Shown piece after piece: positions 35,185 to 45,063 of a stretch of DNA of 64,000 nt; within the stretch, counting starts at the first letter, position 1, and each line of letters opens with the position of its first letter. The stretch comes from Dechloromonas sp. (GTDB taxonomy: Bacteria > Pseudomonadota > Gammaproteobacteria > Burkholderiales > Rhodocyclaceae). The stretch is taken from NCBI GenBank assembly GCA_011391255.1, contig JAABQV010000015.1, positions 1-64,000 of the forward strand, written 5' to 3'. The translations under genes were made by a program, and so were the position numbers. Below the pieces are notes generated by a model. That model was not told the DNA's origin. It saw only the letters and a program-made list of their open reading frames with translations, and ran no database searches.

Positions 35185-36294
35185 TCAAGCGGACAAGCTG
35201 GATGGGATAGCTTCCTTGCCGGGCTGGCCGACATCACGGGCGTTACAGAGCATGGCAAAAGCCTGCTCGATCATCGACTGCGGCAGATCGCAGACGATGA
35301 AGACAAGGCGGCTGCGTCGGTCGTTGTACGGGGCTTCGACTGGCCAGTCGTCGAGCCGTGAATACGGGTACATGACGTGTTGCACGCACTGGACGACGCG
35401 CGGCTTGTGGTCGCCGACGACATTGAGCAGGCCCTTGATACGCAGGATGCGGTCGCCCATGGTGTCGAGCAGCGTGGCCACGGCATCGGCGAAGAAGACC
35501 CATTGCAGCGGTTGGTCGAAAGTCAGGGCAAAGCTGTAGACGTGGGCGTCGTGGCGGTCGACATCGTGGTCATGATGGTGATGGCCATGCGCCTTGCGCC
35601 GCTCCTCGCGCACCTTTTCCTCGGCCAGCCAGCCGGCGACGTCCGGCGTTTTGCTGCCTGGGTCATAGAGGCCGCAGTCAGTCAGCGAGGCGACCGCCAC
35701 TTCACCGCGCCGGACGTAAATCTGCGCGGCGGAAGGATTGAGGTGGGTCAAGGTTTGACTGACCTCGGCCAGTTGCTCCGGCGTCGCCAGATCGCACTTG
35801 CTGAGCAGCAGGCGGTCAGCCATGACGATCTGCTTGACCGGCTCGGCATGCGCCGCCAGTTGCTGCAAGGCATGGGTCGCATCGACCACGGTCACCACAC
35901 CATCGATGCGGAAGCGTTCGGCGACGAAGAAGTCTTCCATCAGCGTGTAGATCACCGGCGCCGGATCGGCCAGCCCGGTCGTTTCGATGATGACGCGGCT
36001 GATCGGCTTCAGCTCGCGGCGCATGCAGCGCATGAACAGTTCGGTCAGGCTCCGTGTCAGATCGCCGCGCACCGTGCAGCAGATGCAACCGGAGTCGAGC
36101 AGGATCAGGTCTTCATCAATTTTGGTCACTAAATGGTGGTCGACCGCAACACTGCCGAATTCATTGATCAACACGGCCGCCGTGGCCATTTCCGGCTGGC
36201 TTAGAAGGTGATTGAGCAGGGTCGTCTTGCCGGCACCAAGAAAGCCGGTGAGCAGGGTGACGGGGATGCGGCGCTCAATAGGCTGGATACTCAT
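35185..36294 (-). CDS. COG0523 GTPase (CobW/YciC-like metallochaperone)
   Basis: 369 residues. P-loop [15 protein letters not shown], the metal motif CICC (CxCC) near residue 71, switch region NKT-equivalent SKCD and the His-rich insert GHHHHDHDVDRHDAH around 240-255. GTP hydrolysis coupled to zinc handing to client enzymes is the known role of the family. The CobW C-terminal domain (WVFFADAVATLLDTMGDRILRIKGLL) is present. This is one of two COG0523 proteins in the operon, with three bases before the next gene. Confidence 0.9.
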   Translation of the reverse strand: MSIQPIERRIPVTLLTGFLGAGKTTLLNHLLSQPEMATAAVLINEFGSVAVDHHLVTKIDEDLILLDSGCICCTVRGDLTRSLTELFMRCMRRELKPISRVIIETTGLADPAPVIYTLMEDFFVAERFRIDGVVTVVDATHALQQLAAHAEPVKQIVMADRLLLSKCDLATPEQLAEVSQTLTHLNPSAAQIYVRRGEVAVASLTDCGLYDPGSKTPDVAGWLAEEKVREERRKAHGHHHHDHDVDRHDAHVYSFALTFDQPLQWVFFADAVATLLDTMGDRILRIKGLLNVVGDHKPRVVQCVQHVMYPYSRLDDWPVEAPYNDRRSRLVFIVCDLPQSMIEQAFAMLCNARDVGQPGKEAIPSSLSA

Positions 36295-36297
36295 CGC

Positions 36298-37515
<1,218 letters not shown>

Positions 37516-37563
37516 GATTTGCCTTGCTTGAGACGAGTTAACATTGGAGCTTCTGGATAGACA

Positions 37564-37589
37564 AAATGCAATGTTATAACATTGCATTT
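37564..37589. promoter_or_regulatory. Zur box (perfect palindrome)
   Basis: The 20-base core TGCAATGTTATAACATTGCA is an exact inverted repeat, extended by three AAA/TTT bases on each side to 26 bases, centred on GTTA|TAAC. This matches the ATGTTATAACAT-type Zur site in proteobacteria. It lies between the zigA start (49 bases away) and the zur start (20 bases away), so it could repress both directions when zinc is sufficient. Confidence 0.85.
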
Positions 37590-37609
37590 GTACCACCAAG
37601 GCCGAACTG

Positions 37610-38092
37610 ATGAACCCATTACTTTCTGATGACGAGAATTTGCATGTCTGCGCAGACAACACAGAAGCACTAGATCGCGCCGAAGTGACCTGCCGGGCAC
37701 GGGGAGCCAGTCTGACCGCGATCCGCCGCGAGGTTCTGGATCTGCTTTACCGCAGCCCGACCGGCGTCAAGGCCTATGATCTTTTGGCCCGGATCAAGGA
37801 AGTCAGGCCCGGCGCTTCGCCACCGACCGTTTATCGTGCGCTGGATTTTCTGATTGAGCAGGGACTCGCACACAAGATCGGCCGGATGAATCTCTTCGTC
37901 GCCTGCCGGCATGCTTCGCACCAGATCCCCAGTCTGTTTCTGGTCTGTCCGAAATGCAGCGGGGTGACCGAATTGCAGGAGCAATCGGTAATGAGTGCGC
38001 TGTCAACCAGCCTAGCCGCGGCAGGGCACCGTCTGGAGAGTCCGGAGGTGGAAATCAGTGCGTTGTGCCCGATGTGTGTTGGTGCACGATAG
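37610..38092 (+). CDS. zur: Zinc uptake regulator Zur (Fur family)
   Basis: 160 residues. Winged-helix N-terminus ([35 protein letters not shown]) with [19 protein letters not shown], then a dimerisation domain with C-x2-C in [11 protein letters not shown] and a C-terminal CPMC, the structural zinc. The HASHQIP segment supplies regulatory-site ligands. It is divergent from the zinc operon it is inferred to control. The first ~20 residues carry a poorly conserved, acidic extension. Confidence 0.9.
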   Translation: MNPLLSDDENLHVCADNTEALDRAEVTCRARGASLTAIRREVLDLLYRSPTGVKAYDLLARIKEVRPGASPPTVYRALDFLIEQGLAHKIGRMNLFVACRHASHQIPSLFLVCPKCSGVTELQEQSVMSALSTSLAAAGHRLESPEVEISALCPMCVGAR

Positions 38093-38659
38093 AAGTACCA
38101 TCTTCATCCAAGAATTGACTAAGCTCAGCAGATAATATCCGTCGGAATAATGAACTTGGCAAATGACTGCTTCATTATCTGAAAATTGTCAGTAATCATG
38201 AAAAAGTTATAGAGCCTCAGTGGGCATGTAAGCGACCGTCCTCTCTTCGGATTCGTCGCCTGAAAGCGGACAGTCGTCACTCCGTTCAGGGTGCCCAAAA
38301 CGGCCCGTCAGCTTTCTCAAAAGCAGCCACCCAGCCAAGCCGGGTTTTACAAGATAAAGTTCTACGTTGCTGCCTTTGTCTTACATAACTTGCCAATAAA
38401 AAACTTTGAGCAAGCATTAAATTCCCAGCGCTATACGACGGCTATCCCATTCTGAGACGCGCTTCTCGAACGAAAATATCCGCTGCCTGGCTGGTTACTG
38501 TTGTTGCATACCTTCTCTAGACAGCGCGCAGCCTGACCATGTAAGTGAGCACAGCGACCGCTGATAGTTCCGTGTCGGCTAGAAAGCCGCGATTCAGTGC
38601 AAAAAATCCACGCGTCGTTTCTGAGGTTATCGGTCGGCTAACAAATTTTCCCCAAATGA
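38093..38659. other. Non-coding stretch
   Basis: 567 bases between zur and the universal stress gene. No frame with a ribosome site or known motif, no hairpin with a U-run. The sequence is of mixed composition. It could be decayed coding DNA or hold a promoter for the stress gene on the other side; nothing supports more. Confidence 0.35.
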
Positions 38660-39553
38660 TCAGGGCACCAACAACACGTTGCAGCCAACCTGATACAGAA
38701 CGTTCTGTGTAACGCTGCCCAAAAACACTTCATCCAGCACCGTACCGCCATGCTTGCCAATGACAATCAGGTCTGCTTCCAAACGCTCCGCCTGTGCAAT
38801 GAGCACTGGAGCCGGTGCTCCCCGTATAAGTAACTTTCCAACAGTTGTTTTTGCTTCAAGAGCGTTGATTTGACCCTGGATTTTCCGTTCAGCACGCGAA
38901 ACTTCATGGTCGCGATAGCGCTTAATGTCGTCATCAGAGGCGCCTGCAAGTCGCATGCGACCTTCAAATGCAATGAAATAGGCATGCACAAATTGTTGCT
39001 GCGCATGCGGAAACCAACAAAGTGAGAGCTGTGCTGCGCGCTCTGCATTAACCGAAAAATCAGTCGCCACAAGTATCTTGGAAAATCCTGCGCTGGCGGG
39101 ACGGCGCACCAGAAGGATCGGCAAATTGGATCGCTTTAATACCTTGAGAGCGGTTCCGCCGATGACTGCATCACCAATCCAATCCTCGCCGTGCTCGCCT
39201 ACAACTATTAGCTGAGCGTCCTGTTCATGGCCGAAGGTGTTGATTTCCCTGGCAGCACGGCCGGTGCGGGTGTCGCCGCGAACCCTGATGCCATGCCGCT
39301 TCGCAATTTCCGCTACCTGCTGCGACAGAAGCTTACGTGCCACCAGTGCGGGCTCGGTATCCATCCAATGCTCTGCCGAGTAAATGGCCTTGATCGTTGA
39401 CCATAAACCATCGTTGAATACATGCAGCAATACCAGTTCCGCGCCAAACTGTTTTGCCAGCAGAGCAGCTTGTTCAACAGCAATGTTTGATGCTGGAGAC
39501 AGGTCCGTTGCGGCGACAATGGTGCGAACGTTTGGCGTGTTCGGATTACTCAT
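38660..39553 (-). CDS. Tandem universal stress protein (UspA family)
   Basis: 297 residues with two UspA domains. The first (residues ~8-145) ends IGGTALKVLKRSNLPILLV and the second (~155-297) ends LGSVTQNVLYQVGCNVLLVP. The ATP-binding G-x2-G-x9-G(S/T) motif is seen in domain 1 as VGEHGEDWIGDAVIGGTA and in domain 2 as IGKHGGTVLDEVFLGSVT. Cytoplasmic. Monocistronic. It is divergent from a flavin-nucleotide-binding-like gene. Confidence 0.9.
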   Translation of the reverse strand: MSNPNTPNVRTIVAATDLSPASNIAVEQAALLAKQFGAELVLLHVFNDGLWSTIKAIYSAEHWMDTEPALVARKLLSQQVAEIAKRHGIRVRGDTRTGRAAREINTFGHEQDAQLIVVGEHGEDWIGDAVIGGTALKVLKRSNLPILLVRRPASAGFSKILVATDFSVNAERAAQLSLCWFPHAQQQFVHAYFIAFEGRMRLAGASDDDIKRYRDHEVSRAERKIQGQINALEAKTTVGKLLIRGAPAPVLIAQAERLEADLIVIGKHGGTVLDEVFLGSVTQNVLYQVGCNVLLVP

Positions 39554-39671
39554 GTTGCGCTCCCAGTATTTGATTTCATACTATTCATGGATCACTCGCC
39601 AAATTTGGCTAAGCAGAATGGATGCGGCAGGCTTTTTTCGAAGGCATGGTTGATATTGTTGGAAGGATAAG

Positions 39672-40124
39672 ATGAGCACGGTTCAAGAGATTCAACGGGT
39701 TCTGCAGCAATTATTTATATCTCAGCGGTATGCCGTGCTAGCGACCGACGACCATGGGCAGCCATTCACCAGCCTGATGGCCTTCTCCACTACGGAAGAC
39801 CTGCGGCAAATCGTACTTTTGACCGAGCGAACCAGACGCAAGTTCAACAACCTGAAAGCAAACCGTCGGGTGGCCCTGTTGATTGACGACCGGGAGAACA
39901 AGGGTTCAGACACGCAGGAAGCGGTGGCAGTTACTGCGATCGGCGACGCGGAAGAAGCCGATTTTGCAATGGCTGCAGACTTGCTCCCACATTTCCTTAC
40001 TCGCCACCCCGGTCTGAGCTCCTTTGCTGCATCTTCTTCATGCGCTGTTGTAACGGTAAAGATCAAATCCTACCTGCTGGTTTCCAGCTTCGAGCAGGTG
40101 CTTGAATGGCGCGTCGAGCAATAG
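39672..40124 (+). CDS. Pyridoxamine-phosphate oxidase-fold protein
   Basis: 150 residues with the split-barrel fold of FMN-binding PNPOx-like proteins (SQRYAVLATDDHGQPFTSLMAF, then LLTERTRRKFNNLKANRRVALLID). This family contains nitroreductase-like and haem-degrading members. No clear catalytic residue. Preceded by GGAAGG. Likely a stress-related flavin or haem binder; specific role unknown. Confidence 0.75.
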   Translation: MSTVQEIQRVLQQLFISQRYAVLATDDHGQPFTSLMAFSTTEDLRQIVLLTERTRRKFNNLKANRRVALLIDDRENKGSDTQEAVAVTAIGDAEEADFAMAADLLPHFLTRHPGLSSFAASSSCAVVTVKIKSYLLVSSFEQVLEWRVEQ

Positions 40125-40278
40125 TGCAGGCACTTTAGCCGCTACGATGAATTTCCATGAATGTCGGAATCAACGATGAATTGCAACTAGTGGTATTTGC
40201 CTGTGTCAACCATGCCTGTATGCACTACGGGCAAAACCCTGTGATTGGTGCTTTTTTGATTTAACCGGAGAACTTTTC

Positions 40279-40761
40279 TTGGCAATCACCTTGTTGTGGA
40301 TCTTGTGCGCAATCCTGATTCTGCTCGGCCTGGCGGGCACCGTACTGCCCGTACTTCCCGGCACCGTGCTGGTTTGGGGCGGCATTCTGCTGGGGGCCTG
40401 GATCGACGACTTCACTCGCGTCGGCGTGACCACACTGGTCGTGATCAGTGTCTTGGCCGTGTTGGCCTGGGGATTGGATTATGTGGCCGGACTGATGGGA
40501 GCGAAAAGGGCCGGCGCCAGCAAACTGGCTTTGCTAGGCGCGGCGGCGGGCACGGTGATCGGCTTGTTCATGGGCCTGGTCGGCGTCCTCTTCATGCCCC
40601 TGGTCGGCGCCGCTGCGGGCGAGTACCTGGCACAGAAAGACCAGACACGTGCCGTCAAGGTCGGCGTCTCAACCTGGGTCGGGATCATGGTTGGGCTCAT
40701 CGCCAAAGTGGTATTGGCATTCATCATGGTGGGTATTTTTCTGGCGGCCCTGCTTATCTGA
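40279..40761 (+). CDS. DUF456 membrane protein
   Basis: 160 residues, start TTG at 40279 with GGAGAA nine bases before; no ATG exists near the predicted N-terminus. Four to five hydrophobic helices with glycine-rich stretches, VLPVLPGTVLVWGGILLGAWID and GAKRAGASKLALLGAAAGTVIG, are the DUF456 signature. Inner-membrane protein of unknown function. It converges with the metallophosphoesterase of the antiporter operon. Confidence 0.8.
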   Translation: MAITLLWILCAILILLGLAGTVLPVLPGTVLVWGGILLGAWIDDFTRVGVTTLVVISVLAVLAWGLDYVAGLMGAKRAGASKLALLGAAAGTVIGLFMGLVGVLFMPLVGAAAGEYLAQKDQTRAVKVGVSTWVGIMVGLIAKVVLAFIMVGIFLAALLI

Positions 40762-40826
40762 AAAAGCGGAATTGACCAACGATTACTCGGCGCTTTGGCC
40801 AAAAACCCCGCCGGAAACCCTTGTGC

Positions 40827-41660
40827 TCAGCCACGCATCGGTTGCACGGTTGTAACTGCAGTGCAGACGAATGCTTGATCATGGCGCGCGAAGTCCCATT
40901 GCTCAATCTGACAGTACGCTCGCAACTCGCCTCCGGTCTGCGCATCGGCACCAGATGCGATGGTAGCCTTACCCCAGCGCAGGATATGTACCGAGTTGGG
41001 CACCCCGGGTGGCGTGCGCGACGACAAAGCGGTTCCTGCCTGGACAACCCATAACCGCCCCGCAAAACCATGCTGCGCCAACGTGTAGGGCTTATGAATG
41101 TGCCCGCCCAACACGACATCTGCCCCGGCGTCAGTCCAGACCCGGAGGGCAGCACGGTGGCCACGCAGCAGATCGGGCTGGTCGCAAGCCTCAATCACGG
41201 CTATTGGCTGGTGCACCACCACTATCCGTAACTGTTCCGGGCTAGCCGCGCTCAGCCGCCTGGCAATATGATCGATCTGTGCTGCGGACACTTCCCCGTT
41301 CTTGTGCCGCCATGTGCGCGTTGTGTTGACACCAATGACCAAAAAATCGGGCGACGAGTGCACCGGCTCAAGATCAGCGCCGAACGCCATGGCGTAGCGC
41401 GCGTAGGGTCGGTTCAGGCGCGCCCAAAGGTCAAACAATGGAATATCGTGGTTGCCGGGGATGGCCAGAACCGGTGCACCAAGTCGGTCGACAAAGGTTT
41501 TTGCCGCACGAAACTGGGCTGGCCTTGCCCGCTGCGTGATGTCACCGGAGAGCACCACAATCTCTGGCCCCTGCTGGGCTGCCAGGGCTATCAGGGCCTC
41601 GACCATCACCGGTTGTTCGGTGCCGAAGTGGGTGTCGGAAATATGCAGCAGGACACTCAT
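40827..41660 (-). CDS. Calcineurin-type metallophosphoesterase
   Basis: 277 residues. Metal-binding motifs in order: D-x-H in ISDTHFG (8-11), GDITQ near 40, GNHD near 71 (the double-metal motif), H near 150 in VVHQPI and GGHIH near 191. Cytoplasmic with no signal peptide, so phosphodiesterase of nucleotides or lipids is possible. Last gene of the antiporter operon; its start overlaps the lipid-kinase stop. Substrate cannot be told from sequence. Confidence 0.88.
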   Translation of the reverse strand: MSVLLHISDTHFGTEQPVMVEALIALAAQQGPEIVVLSGDITQRARPAQFRAAKTFVDRLGAPVLAIPGNHDIPLFDLWARLNRPYARYAMAFGADLEPVHSSPDFLVIGVNTTRTWRHKNGEVSAAQIDHIARRLSAASPEQLRIVVVHQPIAVIEACDQPDLLRGHRAALRVWTDAGADVVLGGHIHKPYTLAQHGFAGRLWVVQAGTALSSRTPPGVPNSVHILRWGKATIASGADAQTGGELRAYCQIEQWDFARHDQAFVCTAVTTVQPMRG

Positions 41661-42700
41661 GTCGCAATCACCTGCGGAACAGCAGCGCTTCCAGTACCAG
41701 CTGCCTGGAGCAAGAACAGAGGCTTGTCGAGCACACGAATGTCAATCGGCGAGCGCATGCGTGTTACTTCGCCGTCGAACGCCACCATAACTGTCTTACG
41801 GCCCGGGGTGCGCCTCGGTTTGATCACCATGCGATGGAATTCAAAACTTTCCACCCCTGCGGCCTCCCCCAGCCGGCCCATCGCGCCATGCAGCATCAGG
41901 CCGATCATCGACAGCGTACTGATGGGCCGCAGCATCAGTGCGGCCATACTACCGTCGCCGGGTGTGCCGGCTAGCGTATCCTCGGGCTCCGCGCCAAGCT
42001 GTTCCAGTTGCAGCCGGTTATTGCCGACGAAGAGTGTCAGGGTCCGCACATCACGCACCGTATCGCCAATCTCAATGCGCAGGCGCAGTCGGCGCTGCGC
42101 GCGCAACAGGGTTACAAAGGCCGCCACAAAGGCTACCCCGCGGCTGCGGCCAAAGCGGGCTTTGTAGGCCTCACGGTCCTGCAAGAGCTCAGGATAGACA
42201 CCGAGGCTGGCATTGACCAGAAACACCTGGTCATTGATGGCGGCCACCTGTACCGGCATTGGGTGCGCCTCCAGCAGCAGTCGTGCTGCCGCTGCCGGTT
42301 CCGTGGGGATGCCGTGCGTTCTGGCAAAGTAGTTGAACGTACCGTATGGAATGACGCCCATGACGCAACCAGCGGCATGCGCGGCCTGAGCCACCGTATT
42401 GAGGCTGCCATCGCCGCCGACGGCGATGACCGCTGAATTGCTTGCTAGCGCTGCCGCAGCAGCCTCGGTAGCAACCTGCCGCAGATTATGAGGGCCACAA
42501 GTCAGAAAAATGCCCTTTCGCCCACCTGCCGCGAGGGTTGATTCGATCACGGCTCGCTTGGTATCGACGTCATGCGCCCCCGCCGAAGCATTGATGACAA
42601 ACAGCAAGGCCGCAACAGGGTTGAGATCCGGAACCGGTAGCTCGGACTTTCTGGATTCGGTCTTGCCATGCCCGGAAACTTTCTGCCCGGCATTCTCCAT
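41657..42700 (-). CDS. Diacylglycerol-kinase-family lipid kinase
   Basis: 347 residues. After a 30-residue polar leader the DAGK catalytic domain begins (LLFVINASAGAHD), with the nucleotide motif VGGDGSLNTVAQAA near 95 and IPYGTFNYFARTHGIPTEP, both family hallmarks. Likely ATP-dependent phosphorylation of a lipid at the membrane. Its ATG follows the diguanylate-cyclase stop at once (TGAATG). Whether it acts on diacylglycerol or another lipid cannot be said. Confidence 0.85.
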   Translation of the reverse strand: MENAGQKVSGHGKTESRKSELPVPDLNPVAALLFVINASAGAHDVDTKRAVIESTLAAGGRKGIFLTCGPHNLRQVATEAAAAALASNSAVIAVGGDGSLNTVAQAAHAAGCVMGVIPYGTFNYFARTHGIPTEPAAAARLLLEAHPMPVQVAAINDQVFLVNASLGVYPELLQDREAYKARFGRSRGVAFVAAFVTLLRAQRRLRLRIEIGDTVRDVRTLTLFVGNNRLQLEQLGAEPEDTLAGTPGDGSMAALMLRPISTLSMIGLMLHGAMGRLGEAAGVESFEFHRMVIKPRRTPGRKTVMVAFDGEVTRMRSPIDIRVLDKPLFLLQAAGTGSAAVPQVIAT

Positions 42701-43552
42701 TCAAAACTCACTCAGGAGAATGCGGTTACGACCGCCGTGCTTGACCTCGTACATCACGGTATCGGCCTGCTTAAGCAGTCTGTCGAAATCTTCAGGCGTG
42801 ACGCGATAGCTGGCCACGCCAATGCTAAAGGTGACCGGCCATCCATTCAGTTTCATCGCATTGAGCAGGCGGCCCTGCAATTGTTCAACATAGACTTCGG
42901 CCGCAGCGGCCTTCATGCCCGGCAGTAGCATGGCGAACTCATCACCGCCCAAGCGGCCCGCTATGTCGCTGATCCGGACATGGTCGCGCAATGCTGCTGC
43001 GACTGCCTTGAGTAGCTGATCACCAACAGCATGGCCTTGGGTATCGTTAACTTCCTTGAAATGGTCAAGATCAATGAAAACTGCTGTAAATGCTTCCTCC
43101 TGGCGTTGTGCCTGGGCAAAGGCCTGGCGACCTCGCTCGTAAAATTCTCGCCGGTTGGGTAATTGGGTCAGCGCATCTTCGCGGGCCAGCCGGGATTCAC
43201 GCAACAGGGCTAGGCGTATTCCGCCCACCAGCCAAGCACCGCAAATAAATATTGTCAGGCGCACGGTGGTATTGAATACCAATGGCAGGAGTTCAGACTG
43301 CTCTCTTGCCAGGATGCGGTCAGCCAGGTACCACTCGACGGCGGCTAGTATGGCCAGTGCATAACCGTAACGTGCTCCAAGAAACCAGCTGACCGCCAGC
43401 ACTGGCACGATGAAAAAAGCATGAAATTCGTAAGCCAGTCCGGTGGCGGTATGGAGGTAGCTGATCGCCGTGACCAGCAATGCACCCGCAATCAGAATGA
43501 CCGCCTGAAGAAACCAACTTGGTTGCCACAGAAACGCCTCCTTGAGTTTCAT
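42701..43552 (-). CDS. Membrane-bound diguanylate cyclase (GGDEF)
   Basis: 283 residues from ATG at 43552; earlier TTG or GTG starts run into the gene upstream. Four to five membrane helices in residues 10-110 (a DUF4118-like layout, PVLAVSWFLGARYGYALAILAAVEWYLADR), then a GGDEF domain with the intact GRLGGDEFAMLLPG motif. The usual inhibitory RxxD is replaced by the sequence HVRISDIAG, so ISD may not be a classic I-site. No EAL. It overlaps the NuoL-like antiporter stop by ATGA, so c-di-GMP synthesis is tied to the ion-transport operon. Confidence 0.85.
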   Translation of the reverse strand: MKLKEAFLWQPSWFLQAVILIAGALLVTAISYLHTATGLAYEFHAFFIVPVLAVSWFLGARYGYALAILAAVEWYLADRILAREQSELLPLVFNTTVRLTIFICGAWLVGGIRLALLRESRLAREDALTQLPNRREFYERGRQAFAQAQRQEEAFTAVFIDLDHFKEVNDTQGHAVGDQLLKAVAAALRDHVRISDIAGRLGGDEFAMLLPGMKAAAAEVYVEQLQGRLLNAMKLNGWPVTFSIGVASYRVTPEDFDRLLKQADTVMYEVKHGGRNRILLSEF

Positions 43553-45063
43553 GGCGCGCCTTTGCCGACATATTCGCGTTCGGCAATCAGTTTGGCCCAT
43601 GCCAGTGGCGTCGCTTCACTATCGGCAAAGGTGCCCGCTGCCAGCGTTGCTGCCGCAGTGAATAGCGGCGGCAATAGCAGCAGCAAGGTCGTCTCCCGCC
43701 ATCCGCGGCGGGCAATATGTTCTTCCGGCCACGTGGCCGGCACAGGACGAAGCCATGCCCGCCAGAGTATGGGCAAGAAGTAGGCGGCGTTTAGCAGGCT
43801 GGATGTCCACAAGACCCAGATCGCCCATTCCATGTGGGCGGCCGTAGCGCCATCAATGAGCCAGGCCTTGCTCACCGCACCGGCCGTCAGCGGCGCCCCC
43901 ATCATCCCCAGCGCGCCGATGGAAAACGCCAGCGTGGTGAGCGGCATGCGCCGCCCGGCGCCATCCATTTCGCTGACCTTGTGGATGCCCAGGGTTTCAG
44001 CGTAATTGCCGGCACAGAAAAACAGGGTGATTTTCATGATGCCCTGATGCACGATGTGAACGAGACCGCCGATAGTGCCAATGGGGCCGAAAAGGGCGAC
44101 ACCGAGCACGATGTACGACACCTGACTCACTGTGGAATACGCCAGCCGTTTTTTCAGATCATTCTGAAAGAGCGCACGGAAGCTGCCCCAGAGGATGGTC
44201 ACCGCCGCAAACAGGGCAAGCGGGTAAAGCAGGTTGAGCGACTGCGCAAATTCGGCGCCATACACCTCGTATACGATGCGCACGATGCCGAAAGCACCCG
44301 CTTTAACCACGGCAACTGCATGCAGAAGCGCCGATACCGGAGCCGGGGCGACCATCGCCTGCGGCAACCAACCGTGCAGCGGCACGATGGCAGCCTTGAC
44401 CCCGACGCCGGCGATCAGCAAAAGAAAAATAATTTTCAACTGGCCAGCGTATTCCGGGCCAAGCGCGGCAGCGATGCCTGCATGGGCAAACTCGGTATGG
44501 CCGAGCAGATGGTGCAGCCAGACTATGCCGGCGAGCAATGCCGTACCTCCGATCAGCGTGTAAGCAAGATAGACCGTACCGCCCTTCATCGCTTTGTCCG
44601 TGCCGCGATGCACGACCAGCGGGAAGGTCGATAGGGTCAACAGTTCGTAAAAGATGAAAAAAGTGAACAAATTCGCTGCCAGGGCAATACCCATCGTCGC
44701 CGTCACACAGAGGCTGAAGAAACCGAAAAAGCGGCTGCGATGCGGCGCATTTTCCAGGTAGCCGATGGCGTAAACAGTCGTGAATAACCAAAGAACAGCC
44801 GACAGCGTGATGAACATCATGCCCAGCGCATCGACCTTGAGCGCCAGTTCCAGCCCCGGCAGCACCGCATAGCGCACTCCGTACGCCTCGCCGGCAGCAA
44901 CGCCGGCCAGCAGCATGGCCACCAGGCCAAGCTTGGCAATGGCAGCGAACAGATTGAGGAAAGTGCGGACGCCTACCCAGGCTTCCGGCAACCCGAAAAT
45001 AATCAGGCCGGGCAGCAACGAGGATGCCAGCAACGCCAGCGGTAATAGTTCGTGGCTGGTCAT
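43549..45063 (-). CDS. NuoL/MrpD-like ion-translocating membrane subunit
   Basis: 504 residues from ATG at 45063 (MTSHELLPLALL). About 14 helices; KDALGMMFITLSA-type first part, AANLFTFFIFYELLTLSTFPLVVHRGTDKAMKGG in the middle with the conserved Glu of FYELLT, and the Lys/His of KAAIVPLHGWLPQAMVAPAPVSALLHAVAVVKAG. The C-terminal long helix of NuoL is not obvious. Two large antiporter-type subunits in one operon (this and the next) make a proton- or sodium-pumping pair. Overlaps its neighbours by ATGA on both sides. Confidence 0.85.
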   Translation of the reverse strand: MTSHELLPLALLASSLLPGLIIFGLPEAWVGVRTFLNLFAAIAKLGLVAMLLAGVAAGEAYGVRYAVLPGLELALKVDALGMMFITLSAVLWLFTTVYAIGYLENAPHRSRFFGFFSLCVTATMGIALAANLFTFFIFYELLTLSTFPLVVHRGTDKAMKGGTVYLAYTLIGGTALLAGIVWLHHLLGHTEFAHAGIAAALGPEYAGQLKIIFLLLIAGVGVKAAIVPLHGWLPQAMVAPAPVSALLHAVAVVKAGAFGIVRIVYEVYGAEFAQSLNLLYPLALFAAVTILWGSFRALFQNDLKKRLAYSTVSQVSYIVLGVALFGPIGTIGGLVHIVHQGIMKITLFFCAGNYAETLGIHKVSEMDGAGRRMPLTTLAFSIGALGMMGAPLTAGAVSKAWLIDGATAAHMEWAIWVLWTSSLLNAAYFLPILWRAWLRPVPATWPEEHIARRGWRETTLLLLLPPLFTAAATLAAGTFADSEATPLAWAKLIAEREYVGKGAP

